This document shows, piece by piece, positions 38,241 through 49,689 of a stretch of DNA of 64,000 bases (positions are counted from its first letter, which is position 1; each line of letters opens with the position of its first letter). This stretch comes from Brasenia schreberi (lineage: Eukaryota > Streptophyta > Magnoliopsida > Nymphaeales > Cabombaceae): positions 10,876,001-10,940,000 of the forward strand of contig JAYKKT010000089.1 in assembly GCA_036023115.1 (NCBI GenBank), written 5' to 3'. Position numbers and translations under genes: made by a program. Under the pieces are notes generated by a model. That model ran no database searches, was not told where the DNA came from, and worked only from the letters and a program-made list of their open reading frames with translations.

Positions 38241-39300
38241 TGACCTACAGTTATGAAATTTGCATCCATACGTATAATCCTGGCAATATCTGCATACTAT
38301 GATTTAGATTTACATCAGTTAGATGTAAAGACAGGTTTTCTAAATGGAGATTTAGAAGAAATCATATACATGCAGCAGTCCGAAGGATTTGTAGTTGAAG
38401 GCCAAGAAGATAAAGTATATAGGTTGAGAAAGTCCCTATATAGCTTGAAACAATCACTTCGTCAATGGTATTTGACCTCTAAGTTCGCAATGAAGGATAT
38501 GGGGGAAGCATCCTGTATCTTAGGAATAAAGATTTTTTTAGATAGAGAATCTAGACTCTTATGCCTGAGTCAAGAGAGAGATATTGATTATATCCTCAAG
38601 AAGTTTAAAATCGGTGAATGCAAGCCTGCAGATACACCTCTTTCAAAAGGAGTCAAATTTAGTAAGGCTAATTGTCCCAGTGAAGGAGACGATAAGCCTA
38701 ATGTTCCTTATGCACAAGTTGTTGGTAGCTTGATGCATGCTATATTGTATACAAGACCTAATATCAGCTTTGCCGGTGGTCTTGTAAGTAGATATTAAAG
38801 TAATCTTGGTTGGCAGGGTAGTTGTGAAAAGGATTTTAAGGTATCTGAAAGGAACAAAAGACTTGAAACTGTGTTTTCAAGCAGATGAACTGAAAGTGAT
38901 AGGATACTCAGACGCTAATTTTGCTGGGAGCAAAGATAACAGTAAATCAACCTCGGGACAAATATTCTTATTTGGAGGTGGTGTTGTTTCTTGGGCATTT
39001 AAGAAACAGGATTATGTAGCATTGCATACACAAGAAGCTGAGTATGTAGCTTGTTGTATGGCTGCAAAAAGTGTTGTCTGGATAAGCCGCTTCATAAGTG
39101 ATTTGAAGTTGGAAATAACCAACGAGCCAATTATTATTTACTATGATAACAATGCAGTAATTACTTTTATCAAGAGTGAAGCTGATTGCTCAAAAAGCAA
39201 GCATATAAAGGTGAAATACCACTATGTTCATGATATGGTTATGAGAAAGGAAATATTCATCTCATATATGCAACAAATGATATGTTGGCACACCCCTTGA
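38241..39300 (+). pseudogene. Copia RT/RNase H lacking the catalytic YVDD segment (element 2)
   Basis: RT starts at FASIRIILAISAYYDLDLHQ, with FLNGDLEEIIYMQQSEGF and LYSLKQSLRQWYL; then a junction at about 38478 jumps straight to SKFAMKDMGEASCILGIKIF. The intervening YVDDxLL block present in Copia RTs is absent. RNase H follows: LKGTKDLKLCFQADELKVIG, SWAFKKQDYVALHTQEAEYV and YYDNNAVITFIKS. A stop at about 38796 separates the two parts. The product cannot be an active polymerase. Confidence 0.85.
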
Positions 39301-39365
39301 CAAAAGGCATAACAGAGGAACTTTTCTCAAAACATATTACTAACATGGGTTTGAGGCATGTTTGA

Positions 39366-39471
39366 TTGTTGTGTAGGAAAATAACCACACAACGGATAAA
39401 AGTGTTGTATAGGTAAACAACTATACAACGGATAAATTGTTGTGTAGGAAAATAACCACACAACGGGTATC
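39366..39471 (+). repeat. Tandem hairpin repeats before the 3' LTR
   Basis: Three tandem units of about 35 bases, each an inverted repeat: GTTGTGTAGG / CCACACAAC, GTTGTATAGG / CTATACAAC, and GTTGTGTAGG / CCACACAAC, each followed by GGATAAA or GGGTA. The change in the middle unit is compensated on both arms. Element 1 lacks the array at the same site. Confidence 0.8.
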
Positions 39472-39566
39472 AATTACAATAGCAATCATGGAAAGACAGT
39501 ACTAGGTGAAACCCTGTAAGAGTGGGAGGAAACCAATACACTTGGCTCGAATGGCCAAGTGGGAGA

Positions 39567-39965
39567 TGATGTGATATGGCCATTCTCGGCTCATCCAGCA
39601 CAGGTAATGGTTGGACTGACAATTGAGACCGTTACCTGTATTTTGGATAAGGAAAGATCATAACCAGAGGACGTTATCGAGATTTTCGGTAATGCTCTGG
39701 ATAATGCTCCATATGAGGGAAGCCGCAGGAGGAAATTCCGAGAAGAGGAGGGAGCATGCTGCCTATTTAAACGAAGCAGCTGATACAAAAAAACACTGAA
39801 AAATTAGTGTGAGAAAAGAGAAAACAAACCGAGTTCCTCTCCCGAGAAACCCCGGTGTGAAAACCTCAAACACAATCAATTTCCGCTGCATACTTTACAG
39901 GCAAACAGAAGCTACTGGATGGAACAGAACTGAAGCATGTCGGTGGAAGCAAGGAATCTCTAATA
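39567..39965 (+). repeat. 3' LTR of Copia element 2
   Basis: Starts TGATGTGATATGGCC after the purine tract and ends AGGAATCTCTAATA (TA where CA is usual). Followed by the GACCA duplication at 39966-39970. Confidence 0.9.
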
Positions 39966-39970
39966 GACCA

Positions 39971-40770
39971 AAGCAAGGAAGGACCGTGCAACAATGGAGG
40001 GCTCCCTGCGGATCCTTCCCAACAATGGAATCCCCCAACTACTTAGACGAGGCTCGAAGGGCAGTCTTTTGAGCTCATATTGGTGCAGTTATGTTTGGAA
40101 TCCATAGAATGTGTGGCCGATGGATCATTTGGAGTGCAGCAGGAGGACGAAATGAACGTCCCCATCGGGCTCGTCAGCAATCATGCCTCATTCTTTTCCG
40201 ATTCCCCAAATGGTATTTGAAGCAAGCATGACTTTAATACAACGATAAGTTATTTTTATGCTACAATATTAACACTTTTTTGCTTGATTCAGAGCAACAA
40301 TATTAACTCTGCTGCGTATATTGATTTCTTTCTTGGTTTTAATTCTAATATACGTGCAACCATAATGTTATAAGCTCAACTAGAATGGCGCTCAGACGCC
40401 ATTGCTTCTGGTGGGAGTTCGACTCTGTGGGGTTGCATGTGTGTGTGTTTGGCTTCGGTTTTCCCTTAAACGGAAAGCAAGAAATTCTGATAGTGGTGTA
40501 TCTTTTCATGTAAAGCTTTACAAACTTAAAGGTCTCAACATGGCTGGTTCATCCCCTCTGAAAGCTGAAGAATGCTAAAATAATCCTGGACGTGGTGACA
40601 GTGTTGACAAACTTTTTGAGGTAATCTAATTGAGATGCGGTATTTTATGGAATCATGCATTGTACTTGCAAAATGATACTTCTTTTTTGAAGCAACAAAT
40701 AATTCTTCCACTAGGGAGAGATTTTTATGTTTTAACAAAAAAGAGTGATTCATTCTCCACAGGGATATAT
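39971..40770 (+). repeat. Unit C, second part: core, SINE, exon-like block
   Basis: It continues exactly where unit C was broken (AAGCAAGGAAGGACCGTGCAA) and includes the core around 39994-40220, the ancestral SINE at 40365-40490, and the exon-like block around 40490-40620. The core frame is shifted compared with unit B, so it is probably not translated. Confidence 0.7.
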
Positions 40771-42820
40771 GTTGTTATGGGTCAGGCGGTTTGGATCCGA
40801 ACCTGATAGTATCCAGACCCGCCTGAATAAGAGCGTTACTGCACAAAGACCGCAATGGCAGCCTCATTGCTGTCAATGCCAGACATTTATCGGATTTTGA
40901 AGGCCTTCAAAAGGCCTCTATGGTGGAAAGCATCAAGATGAACTGGTCAAGTCACGAGAACATCGAGCATCGACGAGGAATCAGTTGTAATTCGGTGGCT
41001 TCCTATTTCTCAGATTTCCGTTTTTCTCATTTTTTTTTATGAAAAACTGGTTGATCATCGTCGTTTTGGGCTTGTGTCGAAACATTAAGGTAGAAGAAAG
41101 GGTTTTGGCCAGTTTGAATAAGTCGTGGGTGTCGATTTGGCCGAAAAACGGTTTTGATTCGTCGGACTTTTACATTTTGTACAACTTGCCCTTTTCATTC
41201 CCGTTTTTCAACAAAACTCCGCCGCCGATGGTTGTTTTTAGGCTTGGTCGAAAGAGGACAAATAGACAGAGAGTGGGCTACTTTTGGTGGCCTTGATCAT
41301 TGCCAGAGAAATAGTCGTTGAAAACACCATGAAAATTGCCCTTTTTGGTGTGCCTGTTTTCGTGTCGTGTCCAAAATGTCATTAACCGACACAGATTCAT
41401 GTTGTATCACATGTTAATAAATAGTTTTTTATCAAAACAAGTCAAAAATAGGTTCTGTGTTGGACATGGGTCAGGTTTGGGTAGGGTCTTGAAATTGGTT
41501 TTAGATTAGAATCAGGACCCGTGTAAGTAGTTGTAGGTTCTGTGTTGACACAATGACACAGGCTACCTACTGTGTCACTCAATTTGGATCGGATGTAGAT
41601 CTAAGTATCAGTTCGGATCTAGATTGGGTTTTAGGTGATTTTAGAGTCATTTGACATTCGATTTGGATACGGTTTATTATGTTAGATTCGTAGTTAAATA
41701 AATTTTAATATTTTAATTATTTATAATTGTGTAGAGATTAAAATTGGAAGATTTGGCGGTGATAAGAGTGACTCAACGGTTTAGAGATTGGATTTTAGCG
41801 CTCCGTAATATAAAAGTTATGTATTCTTTTACAAAACCATGCTAGAAGTGATTTTCTATTTTAGATGGATTTAAATGTGCATGATAGATAAATATTTTAT
41901 TGATATTTATGAAATCTTATTCGCAATTATGGGTTATTTGATATGCTTTTGAAATAGAATGTGTTTACGACATTGGTTAATAAAGAGCATGTTTTGATAT
42001 GCATGTGTTGTATGAACATGGTATTTAAATGTATGGATATAGATTTAGAATTGGATACTTGTGGATCTGGATATGATTTGTGAATGTGATTAACTATAAT
42101 TGGTTTTAAAAATGTAACGATATGTGAATATATGGGTCGTACTTGTGTGGGTTGTGTGGGGTCTCTAGATACTTGCAGGTCCCTAGGGCGATCTGGCTTC
42201 AGGCGAATATAAGGTGTGTTCCTAGGCACTCTGTCTTTAGAGTCGGCGTAGTTACCGAGGTCACGTTAGGGAGGTTCGAACGACTCTCGTGGTCTTTGGG
42301 GCAGACACAGTATGGGCTGTAATTGTTGTAACTAATGATGTTTGTAAATGTGTGAGTATGAATTTTAGATGATGATTTAAAGATGAAATTGTGATTTGTT
42401 ATGAAATGATTGTGAAATTATGTATGTTTTTAGTATGATTTCTCTTTAAAGATATTTAACTTCCCTAATGAGCTATGTGTAGGAGCTCATCATATTATTT
42501 TAGGGTTCATCCTGAAGCTACTACTTCCAAAGCTCACGGAGCAGGGTAGGAGTTGGATAGAGCGATATTTTTCTATTTTAGATGGTACGATAAGTATTAA
42601 ACGATTTACAAAACCTTGTTATTCGGAGTTTTGTCAGGTGGGTCCCACACCATTTTGGCGTTCGTAACTTTGAAATGAATATTCATTTCAATTAGATATT
42701 TTATTGAGTTAAATTAAGTTAGTATTGTATTTTAATAACTCACCATCACCCTTGTGCGAGAAACGGCCACCTGGCATCAGCTAGGGCGGATTGGTGGTTG
42801 CGACCCCAGGGGGTGTGATA
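40771..42820 (-). mobile_element. LTR-like insertion in unit C, probably a gypsy solo LTR
   Basis: The 2-kb segment absent from units A, B and D is flanked by GATATATG on both sides (about 40765-40772 and 42819-42826). Read on the minus strand it opens TATCACACCCCCTGGGGTCG and closes CCCATAACA, resembling Del/Tekay-type LTRs that begin TGTCACACCCC. I see no coding sequence. The exact ends are ambiguous by a few bases: a 5-bp duplication (ATATG) also fits. Confidence 0.5.
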
Positions 42821-43205
42821 TATGCAACTTAGAAGTATAATTCACAAGTTTGGTGACAGTTAATTTGGTCAGTCTTTCTTGATAAGGTGCTGCCGCTTTC
42901 TGATTTCCTTGCCCATCTAGCAGGACTTTCAAAGTGATATGAGTGTTGTTTTTGTTCCTGTCTAGCTATGGACTCGAAATCCCATGGCTCGACCTCTAAA
43001 TTTGTTTCACACGCTTTCAATTCTTTGTCGTACAGTGGAGGTATTATTTTGCAATGTGGCTTCTTACCTCCTGACGGCAAATATGGTGGCCAGGAGATAT
43101 CAAGGGGGATACCTTTCGTTCGCAGAGCTGATGAGGCGGTAAAAGTCCATTTTCTTGTAGTGCGGGCCGTTCAAAGAGGTACACATTCAGGAAAACCTCT
43201 CTTTT

Positions 43206-43338
43206 ATTGTTATTATTATTATTTTACAAGAAAAATCCGAAGCCTAACATACACCCATACATGCACCTTCAGAGAGTCAAACTCTCGATCAGCAGCAACG
43301 CGTTAGAGCACCTTGCCCTTGAGCTAATGCTCTTGGTG
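43206..43338 (-). mobile_element. tRNA-derived SINE with 10-bp target duplication in unit C
   Basis: On the minus strand: A-box-like TTAGCTCAAGGGCAAGGTGC, B-box-like GAGAGTTTGACTC, then an (ATA)n tail. The direct repeat CCTCTCTTTT flanks it (43196-43205, 43339-43348). Unit D has the uninterrupted site (CTCCTCTTTTTTATTATTGAGC at about 45483), so this SINE arrived after the units duplicated. Confidence 0.7.
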
Positions 43339-43444
43339 CCTCTCTTTTCTTATTATTGAGCAAGAGAAACCACATCTAGGAAATTGAGACGTGTGATTCA
43401 TCTGGAAATTGCCAAATGGAATCCAATCTGCTCTGTCACTCAAA

Positions 43445-45610
43445 AACTGCGACTACCGACCGTCAATAGATAGGGAGGGGATTTAGTTTTTGCAAAAATG
43501 ACGGAAACTTTAGACACCGATTATCGATTGAAAAAGGGGAAGGGAGATATTGCAAAAAGGTAGCAATAATACAAAGAACAACTATTTCGGAAACAGCTCG
43601 GCTCATTGATAATGATGTTATTCCTCTCTTAAAGCCTTATTGCCCTGTTCTGTTTCTGCGTTGAGGAAGAAAAAAAAAAGAAAGGAGAAGACATTAACAT
43701 GTGTTATCACCGCTAAAACTTTTACATGCATGACCCTCTGCTTGACGCTTCGGTTCAACATTACGTGTCCCGTGTCGTATAAGACGCATCCCTGCGACTT
43801 CACTTCATGTACGTTTAAATAGCACGCAAGCAGCTGCCGCGAATCTCAATAAAACGAAGACCCAAAAATGGCGTTGGTTGTGAGCGATGTTCGACTCAGA
43901 AACTCGATCCTTTTGTGGCAGCCAAGGAAAGCCGATGGAAGGAGGACCCACCAACAATGGAGGGCTCTCCTATCCATTCTTCCCTGCAATGGAATCCCTG
44001 AAACTGCTGAAACGACACTTCAAGGTCGGGCTTTTGAGCTCATATCGATGCAATTCTGCTTGGAATTGCTTGGAGTGCAGCAGAGGTGAGCGAGATACAT
44101 GACGAATACGGTAGATGGTATTTGAAGCATTTCTTTAATATATCGGCAAGTTATTTTTTAGCTACTATATTAACTCTGATGTGTGTACTCATTCTTTTCT
44201 TGATTATAATTCTGATAGTAGGCACCCAGAGCGTTAGCTCACCTCGCTGGGTGCTCAGGCGCCGTTGCTGTTGGTGGAGAGTTCGACTCGTAAGGGGTGC
44301 ATGTGTGTGTGTTAGGCTTCAGCCTCCCCTTTAACCAAAAACTAGAAATTCTGGTAATGGTCAACTTTCAAAGTATAGGAAGCCGTTATACTTGGTCTTT
44401 TGCATTTTTTGCTTGTAATTGGGACAGTTGTCGTAGTACCCATTGCTTCCTTGATCCAGAGGCAGCGACTACAAACACTATAAATTGACTTTCGGAAACA
44501 TAGGTCAGGCTACTAACTCATATATGTTATGGTATGATAGCTTTTGCAGTAAAATGCATCTCATATTCTGTCCATCATATCAGTTAACACTGCTATGCTC
44601 TTGAAATATCATTTTGGATCTGCTTCGTGAAAGCTTGTTGATATGTTGCAAGCAATCTTTTATTCCTGCTGTATTTCTCACTTCTTTGGCTTTAGATTGG
44701 GGATGGAAATATGGGTATTTATAACGTATTGTGAACCCTCATGTAGTTTAACCCTCTCCTATTTGGGTTGCTACTGAAGATGGATTTTGTTTCATCTGGT
44801 GCTTCAGGTTACTGTAAGTGGTGTATCTTTTCATCTAAAGCTATATAAAGTTAAGGGTCTGACCCTGGCTAGTTTCAGCCCCTCTGCTAGGCCGAAGAGT
44901 ACTATAAATGATCTTGGACTTGGTGACAGTGCTGACAGTCTTGAACAGGTAATCTAAGTGAGATGCCGTATTTTATAGTCATGCATTGGCATATAAATAT
45001 GCGCACTTGCAACAACACTTCTTTTTGGAAACTACAAATAATTATTCCACTAGTTAGAGATTTTCCTTCTTTGATAGAGAGAGCTAGAGAGAGATTTATT
45101 CTTCGCAGGGAGATATGCAACTTGAGAAGTATAAATCATAAGTGTGGTAATATTTAATTCGGCAAGCCTTTCTTGATAAGATGCAGTCTAAATACTGATT
45201 CCCTTTCCCTTCTAGCGGGAGTTTCAAATTTCAAGTGATTTTAGTGGTGCTGTTGTGGTTCTTGACTAGTTATGGACTCAAAATTTGGTAGAGTTCAACC
45301 TCCTCATTGTACCAAAAAGAAAAAAGCACAGATCACGGCATTCATGTTTTTGACTGATCTGCTACTGGCATATATGATTTCTAGAAGATATCAAGGGGAT
45401 GGCTTTTATTGGCAGTGTTGAAGGGCCGGTAAAAATCCATTTTCTTGTAGTGCACATGACTCAAAGAGACCATTTGGGAAAACTCCTCTTTTTTATTATT
45501 GAGCAAGGGAAACCACACCTTGGAATTTAGACATGAGGTTCCTCTGGGAATCTTTGCCAAATGAAGTCTAATCTACTCTGTCTGTCAAATAGAGGATTTT
45601 ATGTAAGCAT
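43445..45610 (+). repeat. Tandem array unit D
   Basis: Last unit: leader at 43445, promoter block 43700-43830 (GTTTAAATAGCACGC), core 43958-44130 (FELISMQFCLELL), SINE 44222-44350, exon-like block 44808-44950 (VTVSGVSFHLKLYKVKGL), terminal block 45290-45590 (GPVKIHFLVVHMTQRD, LFFIIEQGKPHLG). Unit D is the only one where most blocks are present without later insertions, though its core has a stop in one frame. Confidence 0.7.
44808..44950 (+). CDS. Exon-like block of the array family (unit D copy), unrecognised
   Basis: Preceded by a CTTCAG acceptor-like end and followed by a GTAATCT donor-like start at about 44950. One frame stays open: VTVSGVSFHLKLYKVKGLTL, then LGLGDSADSLEQ. Copies in A (31915-32055) and B (34018-34160) carry stops or frame changes. 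This is the best candidate for a genuine exon in the array, but I do not recognise it. Confidence 0.35.
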
Positions 45611-45989
45611 GCCTTAAATTCAACTTACATATTTGATTCATGCTGAGTGATGCGAGAAAGGAAACCAGTTTGAGGCAAAGCAAATGGGGTTTTTGGAACT
45701 CTCTGCGACATAAGTGTCCAATGCCTTAAGCAAGGGAACAAGAGAGGCCATGAAGAAGCAAGAATCTAAGAATGTGATCAATGAAAAGGCACAGCTCAGG
45801 TATTTTCCATCCATTTGTATCCAATTTCATAGATGGAGTGTGAAGTTAACTTGGTATGAATTCTCCACCTCTTTTACTCCCAGTCCCATATTAGATAACT
45901 CCTTTTACCCTCAAAAAAGCTAAAATCCATCACGGCAGGATGTAGTCATAAACGTACCCATAATTTTAATGTGAAGTCTTACATCTGTA

Positions 45990-46660
45990 AATGGCCTCAC
46001 ATTAATGAATTCAAACGTTCAGAGCTATCATTAACGAATTCAAACATTCAGGGATATTTATATGGAAATAGACGTAGAAAAATCAGCTCTAAAAATGTGT
46101 TGGCTCCTCCTAGTTTTGGAGAATACTGATGAAGTTACAATCATGATCAACAACCACCTAGCTCATGAGAGTCACACCATCTTTATTTTTTTGGATACAT
46201 GGGCAGCATCAGAAACTGCACATTCCACACCTTCCTTCACGTTGAGTTCCAATGCTTCTGTCATTTCTTCCTTCTCAATCAACTTACATCTTGAAACATC
46301 AATGCAAAGGGATTGAGATGATTATCACTTCTCCTAGACTTGAGGAATTCAGATGAAAATGAACAGCTGATCGGTGACCACCCAGCTCATGAGAACGATA
46401 CCATATTTAATTTGGGGGTAGGGAAATCTTGATCAACAGCTGCAGCAGGGACTGCACACTCAAGACCTTTCTCTGTTGCTTCTATTGTCTCCTGACTCTA
46501 CATCTTCAATCATTAATGTAGAGGGACTGCCGGAGGTTGAACAATTAAAGTCAGATGTGTTTGAGGTCCCAGTCATGCTCAAATTGGCAATGGCTGCCCA
46601 TGATGAAACAGGATCGGGCTCCCCTGTTTGATTCAGGGTGTTGTGTACCAATTAAGTCCA
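45990..46660 (-). other. Two related coding-like stretches, unrecognised
   Basis: On the minus strand 46651-46460 reads GEPDPVSSWAAIANLSMTGT, then SPSTLMIEDVESGDN and ECAVPAAAVDQD after a frame change. 46310-46160 reads KEEMTEALELNVKEGVECAV, then SDAAHVSK. Both contain ECAVxxAA and are followed by a CTCATGAGCT(A/G)GGTGG segment, so this is a diverged tandem duplication of an exon-sized piece. Gene identity is unknown; probably a decayed fragment. Confidence 0.3.
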
Positions 46661-47410
46661 ACTATGTTTTAGTGTTAGCACAGTAAGTTTTATGATTTTC
46701 CCACTCTACCCATTGCTTTCAAACGTATCATATCTACCTCTGCTGGGTTTCTGTAGACTCTACACTGTCACCGTAATAATCTTCACAGACTAGTCATCAA
46801 AATATATGTCGTGGAGAATGGACAATAATCACCAAAGATGTTTTGATAAGAACACTGGTTTTTGGATGATGTTGTGGACGCAATTCTAAAACCAAGCACA
46901 AGAAGAAAGAATTATCAGAAAACCAACTTAGATAAACCCTGATCAGTGTCATTTGAGTTCATCTAAGATGACAGCACAAATGTGGACTTGGGCACATTTA
47001 GTTGGCATGGGTTAGTACTTTCACACAAACCACAAAGTTTTGCATACACAGGTTTGGAAAGGAACCCAAAAAATTGTTATGCACAGAAGAGCTGGCACAT
47101 GAAGAGGATTACTGCTCATGTCTTTTTCTCCCAAATAAATTTATCCTGTCATCTCCTTCAAGGGAGTCATGAACCAGCAAGTATCATTACTCACAATGAG
47201 TGAATCCAAAATCTCAAATAAATGTAAATGTATCGTGGATACTATTTTTTCCAAGAATATATCCATCATACTGCTGCTGCTTTTCAGGTTTCATCATCTC
47301 TTCCTTATGCCCAAGGATTGAAGTTATCTGGTCTTCTGTTGTCAAAACAGGGCTTTTTTTTACGTGGTGAGTCTCCTAGAATGGATCCTTTCATACCATA
47401 TGAGAAGACC
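46660..47410. other. No gene seen
   Basis: Only short chance reading frames; no repeat with clear ends. Confidence 0.4.
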
Positions 47411-47417
47411 TGCCATA

Positions 47418-47720
47418 CCTAAGCCTTTTCCCACACTAAGTGGGGTTGGGTTGGCTAGAGGAGTGCAACATGAGGACTTTCTAGGAGGTCACTGATCCTA
47501 GTATTATTCCCACTCAAAGCATTGTATAACTTCTGAGTTTGGACAGGCATGCACCGTTTTGGGTTTCAGATGGAATCCGGTGCATTAATACTCAAAAGAT
47601 CTCACCCCTTAAGATCTGACAAAGTTTTACACTGAATGTTGGCTACTTAAGGCAATCCTCCTTTATTAGAGTTTGGGACCAACCATGTAAGGGTGATCCC
47701 TTACATTGGTGAAGTTCGAC
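47418..47720 (-). mobile_element. RTE-related non-autonomous element
   Basis: CTAAGCCTTTTCCCACACTA and AGTGGGGTTGG at the low end (3' signature, minus orientation), and TTGGGACCAACCATGTAAGG, GTGATCCCTTACATTGGTG at the high end, match the 205-bp element at 21107-21311, with extra sequence in the middle. No clear target duplication. Confidence 0.6.
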
Positions 47721-49680
47721 CAGGTGCAGTAAAAATTTCTTCTCTGCTGTACAAGACAAGTAAAACTTTAGAACATTTAAAAATGGTTCTCTTGACTAAG
47801 GCCTATCTGCACCGATTGAGACTCAACTAAGCGAGTATGACTCTTCAGTCTCATCATGACATGTATATTTTTATTTTAGTGATAGTATTGCTTTAAATTT
47901 TTAATATAATAGTTATTTTCAGTCTTATTATGTGTAAAGGCTGGGTTAATTTCTATCATATAGTTTCAGTATATCACATCATATTTAATGGTTTTTAATA
48001 TTTTTTTTATCTACCTCAAAAAATGAAAGGATGTATCTATAGTTTCTTGCCGTAGAGAATGAATAAGAAAAAGGCAGTTGAAGACAACTTCCAAAGTCAA
48101 AGGCCATGCATTCAGCCCCATTAACACGCGTTTGCATCAGGAAAAACTAAGACTCATTCTTTAAAAACGAGAATGACGGTTTCAAACTGCTGGTTCCAGT
48201 TTCTTGAATGTTGAAACCGTAACTGAATCGGAGAGAGTCTGGGTTTGGTTGCAGTTTTGGGTTCGGTTTAGTCAGTTCTGGTTTCAATCGATATTGGACC
48301 CAATTTAATTCCGAATAAAACCGTTGTTCTGATTATGAACCGGCTGTGTCTACCTCTGATCAAGTCGTTCAAGCAATTTTTAACGTTTTAGATTGCTAAA
48401 GTGATCATGAACGACTAATTCTGGTTAGTAGGAAGACATCTCTTGATAACATGAAACCATACGGATATTAACACACACTCTCTCTCTATGTATTGGTTAT
48501 TAGACATATAATTATGAGAAGCATAGGCCACTTAAAAATTTGGCTTTCTTGGTTCTCATTTATTTGGATTCCAGTTGCATCTGAAAAGTTTTGCAAAGAA
48601 TTGAAGATTTCGTTGCTTAAGATTTCAGTGCCCACGGTTTGTAGTTCTCTCATAGTGCATGTGTGGAACAATGGACTCATTACACATTGCAAAGTGTTCG
48701 TCAATAATTAAGCATCGAGATTGACAAGGGAAGATACTTCTAATTTCATAAACTTATTTAGAATTGAAATTTTAAGGTTATGGGCTTCCCCTCTAACCCT
48801 TGCCTGGACATAGGGCAAGTGAACCAAGCCACTCGTAGTTTGCTTGATTTGAGTTTGACCATGGCTCACTCCCATGTGGTTCATCAAACGCTCCAAGCTT
48901 AACATGAAAACAGTATGCACAACTCGTGAAAGCTCCCCCTAGTGTCTCCCACGGGGCGGTTTGAGGCCGGCGGCAAGGACGGAGAAGGTAGAGACGGTGG
49001 AGGGTGCCAAGGGAAGTTGGTGCCCATGGGAAGCGAGTGAGGATCATTGTTTTCTCCACATTTCGTTTAGTGTTAGGTTCTTTTGCTTTTGCTTTTGGAT
49101 TCATGCAATAATCGAATATGATACCCTGTATTAAGTAGTTTGATTTGGTTAAGTTTTTGAGTCCATGTAGTGGACCTGATACCTTAAGATCAGGATCCAG
49201 TTTGTTTTAGATTTGGTTTGGGTTTAGTGCGGATCATTAGGATCCAGTTTTATCTGTTATGGTTGAGTATATAAACCTCCTTTTTAGGTCCAAGTCTCCT
49301 TCCTCCTCTCCATACTAACCGGGTAAACAAGCGTGAGCGGGGGCATTTATGTGTTTGCTGGAAACCTCCCCGGACAAGAGGCAGTGCTGGTGGAGGGCAA
49401 GAAGAGGTGCAACATGGGTGCGGGTTGCAGGCCTAAGAGGTTGGACCAGAGTGGCTGATCGGGGGCCATCACCGGGGCCTAGCACAGCTAGCCGTCGTCC
49501 AGCAGGTCAGCCAATTGAGGGGGCAGTGACAGTACCTATCATAGATGAATTTCTTGGAACTTTTTCACAAAAGAAATGGACACCACTTTATTTAGGACAA
49601 GTTAGAATGTCTCTTAATTGGGTTCAGCTTAGCTCTTAGAAGAATGGCAAACATTACTGAACATGTTCAAATGAAGGCGG
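47720..49680. other. Intergenic, low-information
   Basis: 48170-48350 contains AACCG/GGTTC-rich sequence like the hAT-like repeats. 48940-49030 and 49320-49530 are locally GC-rich without a recognisable product. No gene supported. Confidence 0.4.
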
Positions 49681-49689
49681 TTTAGCTTG

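Larger units (their letters stand above)
36393..39965 (+). mobile_element. Deletion-derivative Ty1/Copia element (element 2)
   Basis: 3573 bases with two LTRs, a 5-bp GACCA target duplication, a tRNA-Met-type primer site, and a purine tract AAGTGGGAGA before the 3' LTR. The interior jumps from gag to RT at about 38240 (protease and integrase gone) and again within RT at about 38478 (the YVDD catalytic segment gone). It is therefore non-autonomous. It shares its leader and coding family with element 1 but is better preserved. It sits inside array unit C. Confidence 0.92.
35590..43440 (+). repeat. Tandem array unit C, interrupted by three insertions
   Basis: Unit C is continuous in content with A, B and D once the insertions are removed: Copia element 2 (36393-39965), an LTR-like insertion (about 40771-42820) and a SINE (43206-43338). 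Its parts are 35590-36392, 39971-40770 and 42829-43440. Its terminal block (about 42960-43195, 43339-43440) is shared with unit D (about 45290-45590). Confidence 0.75.
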
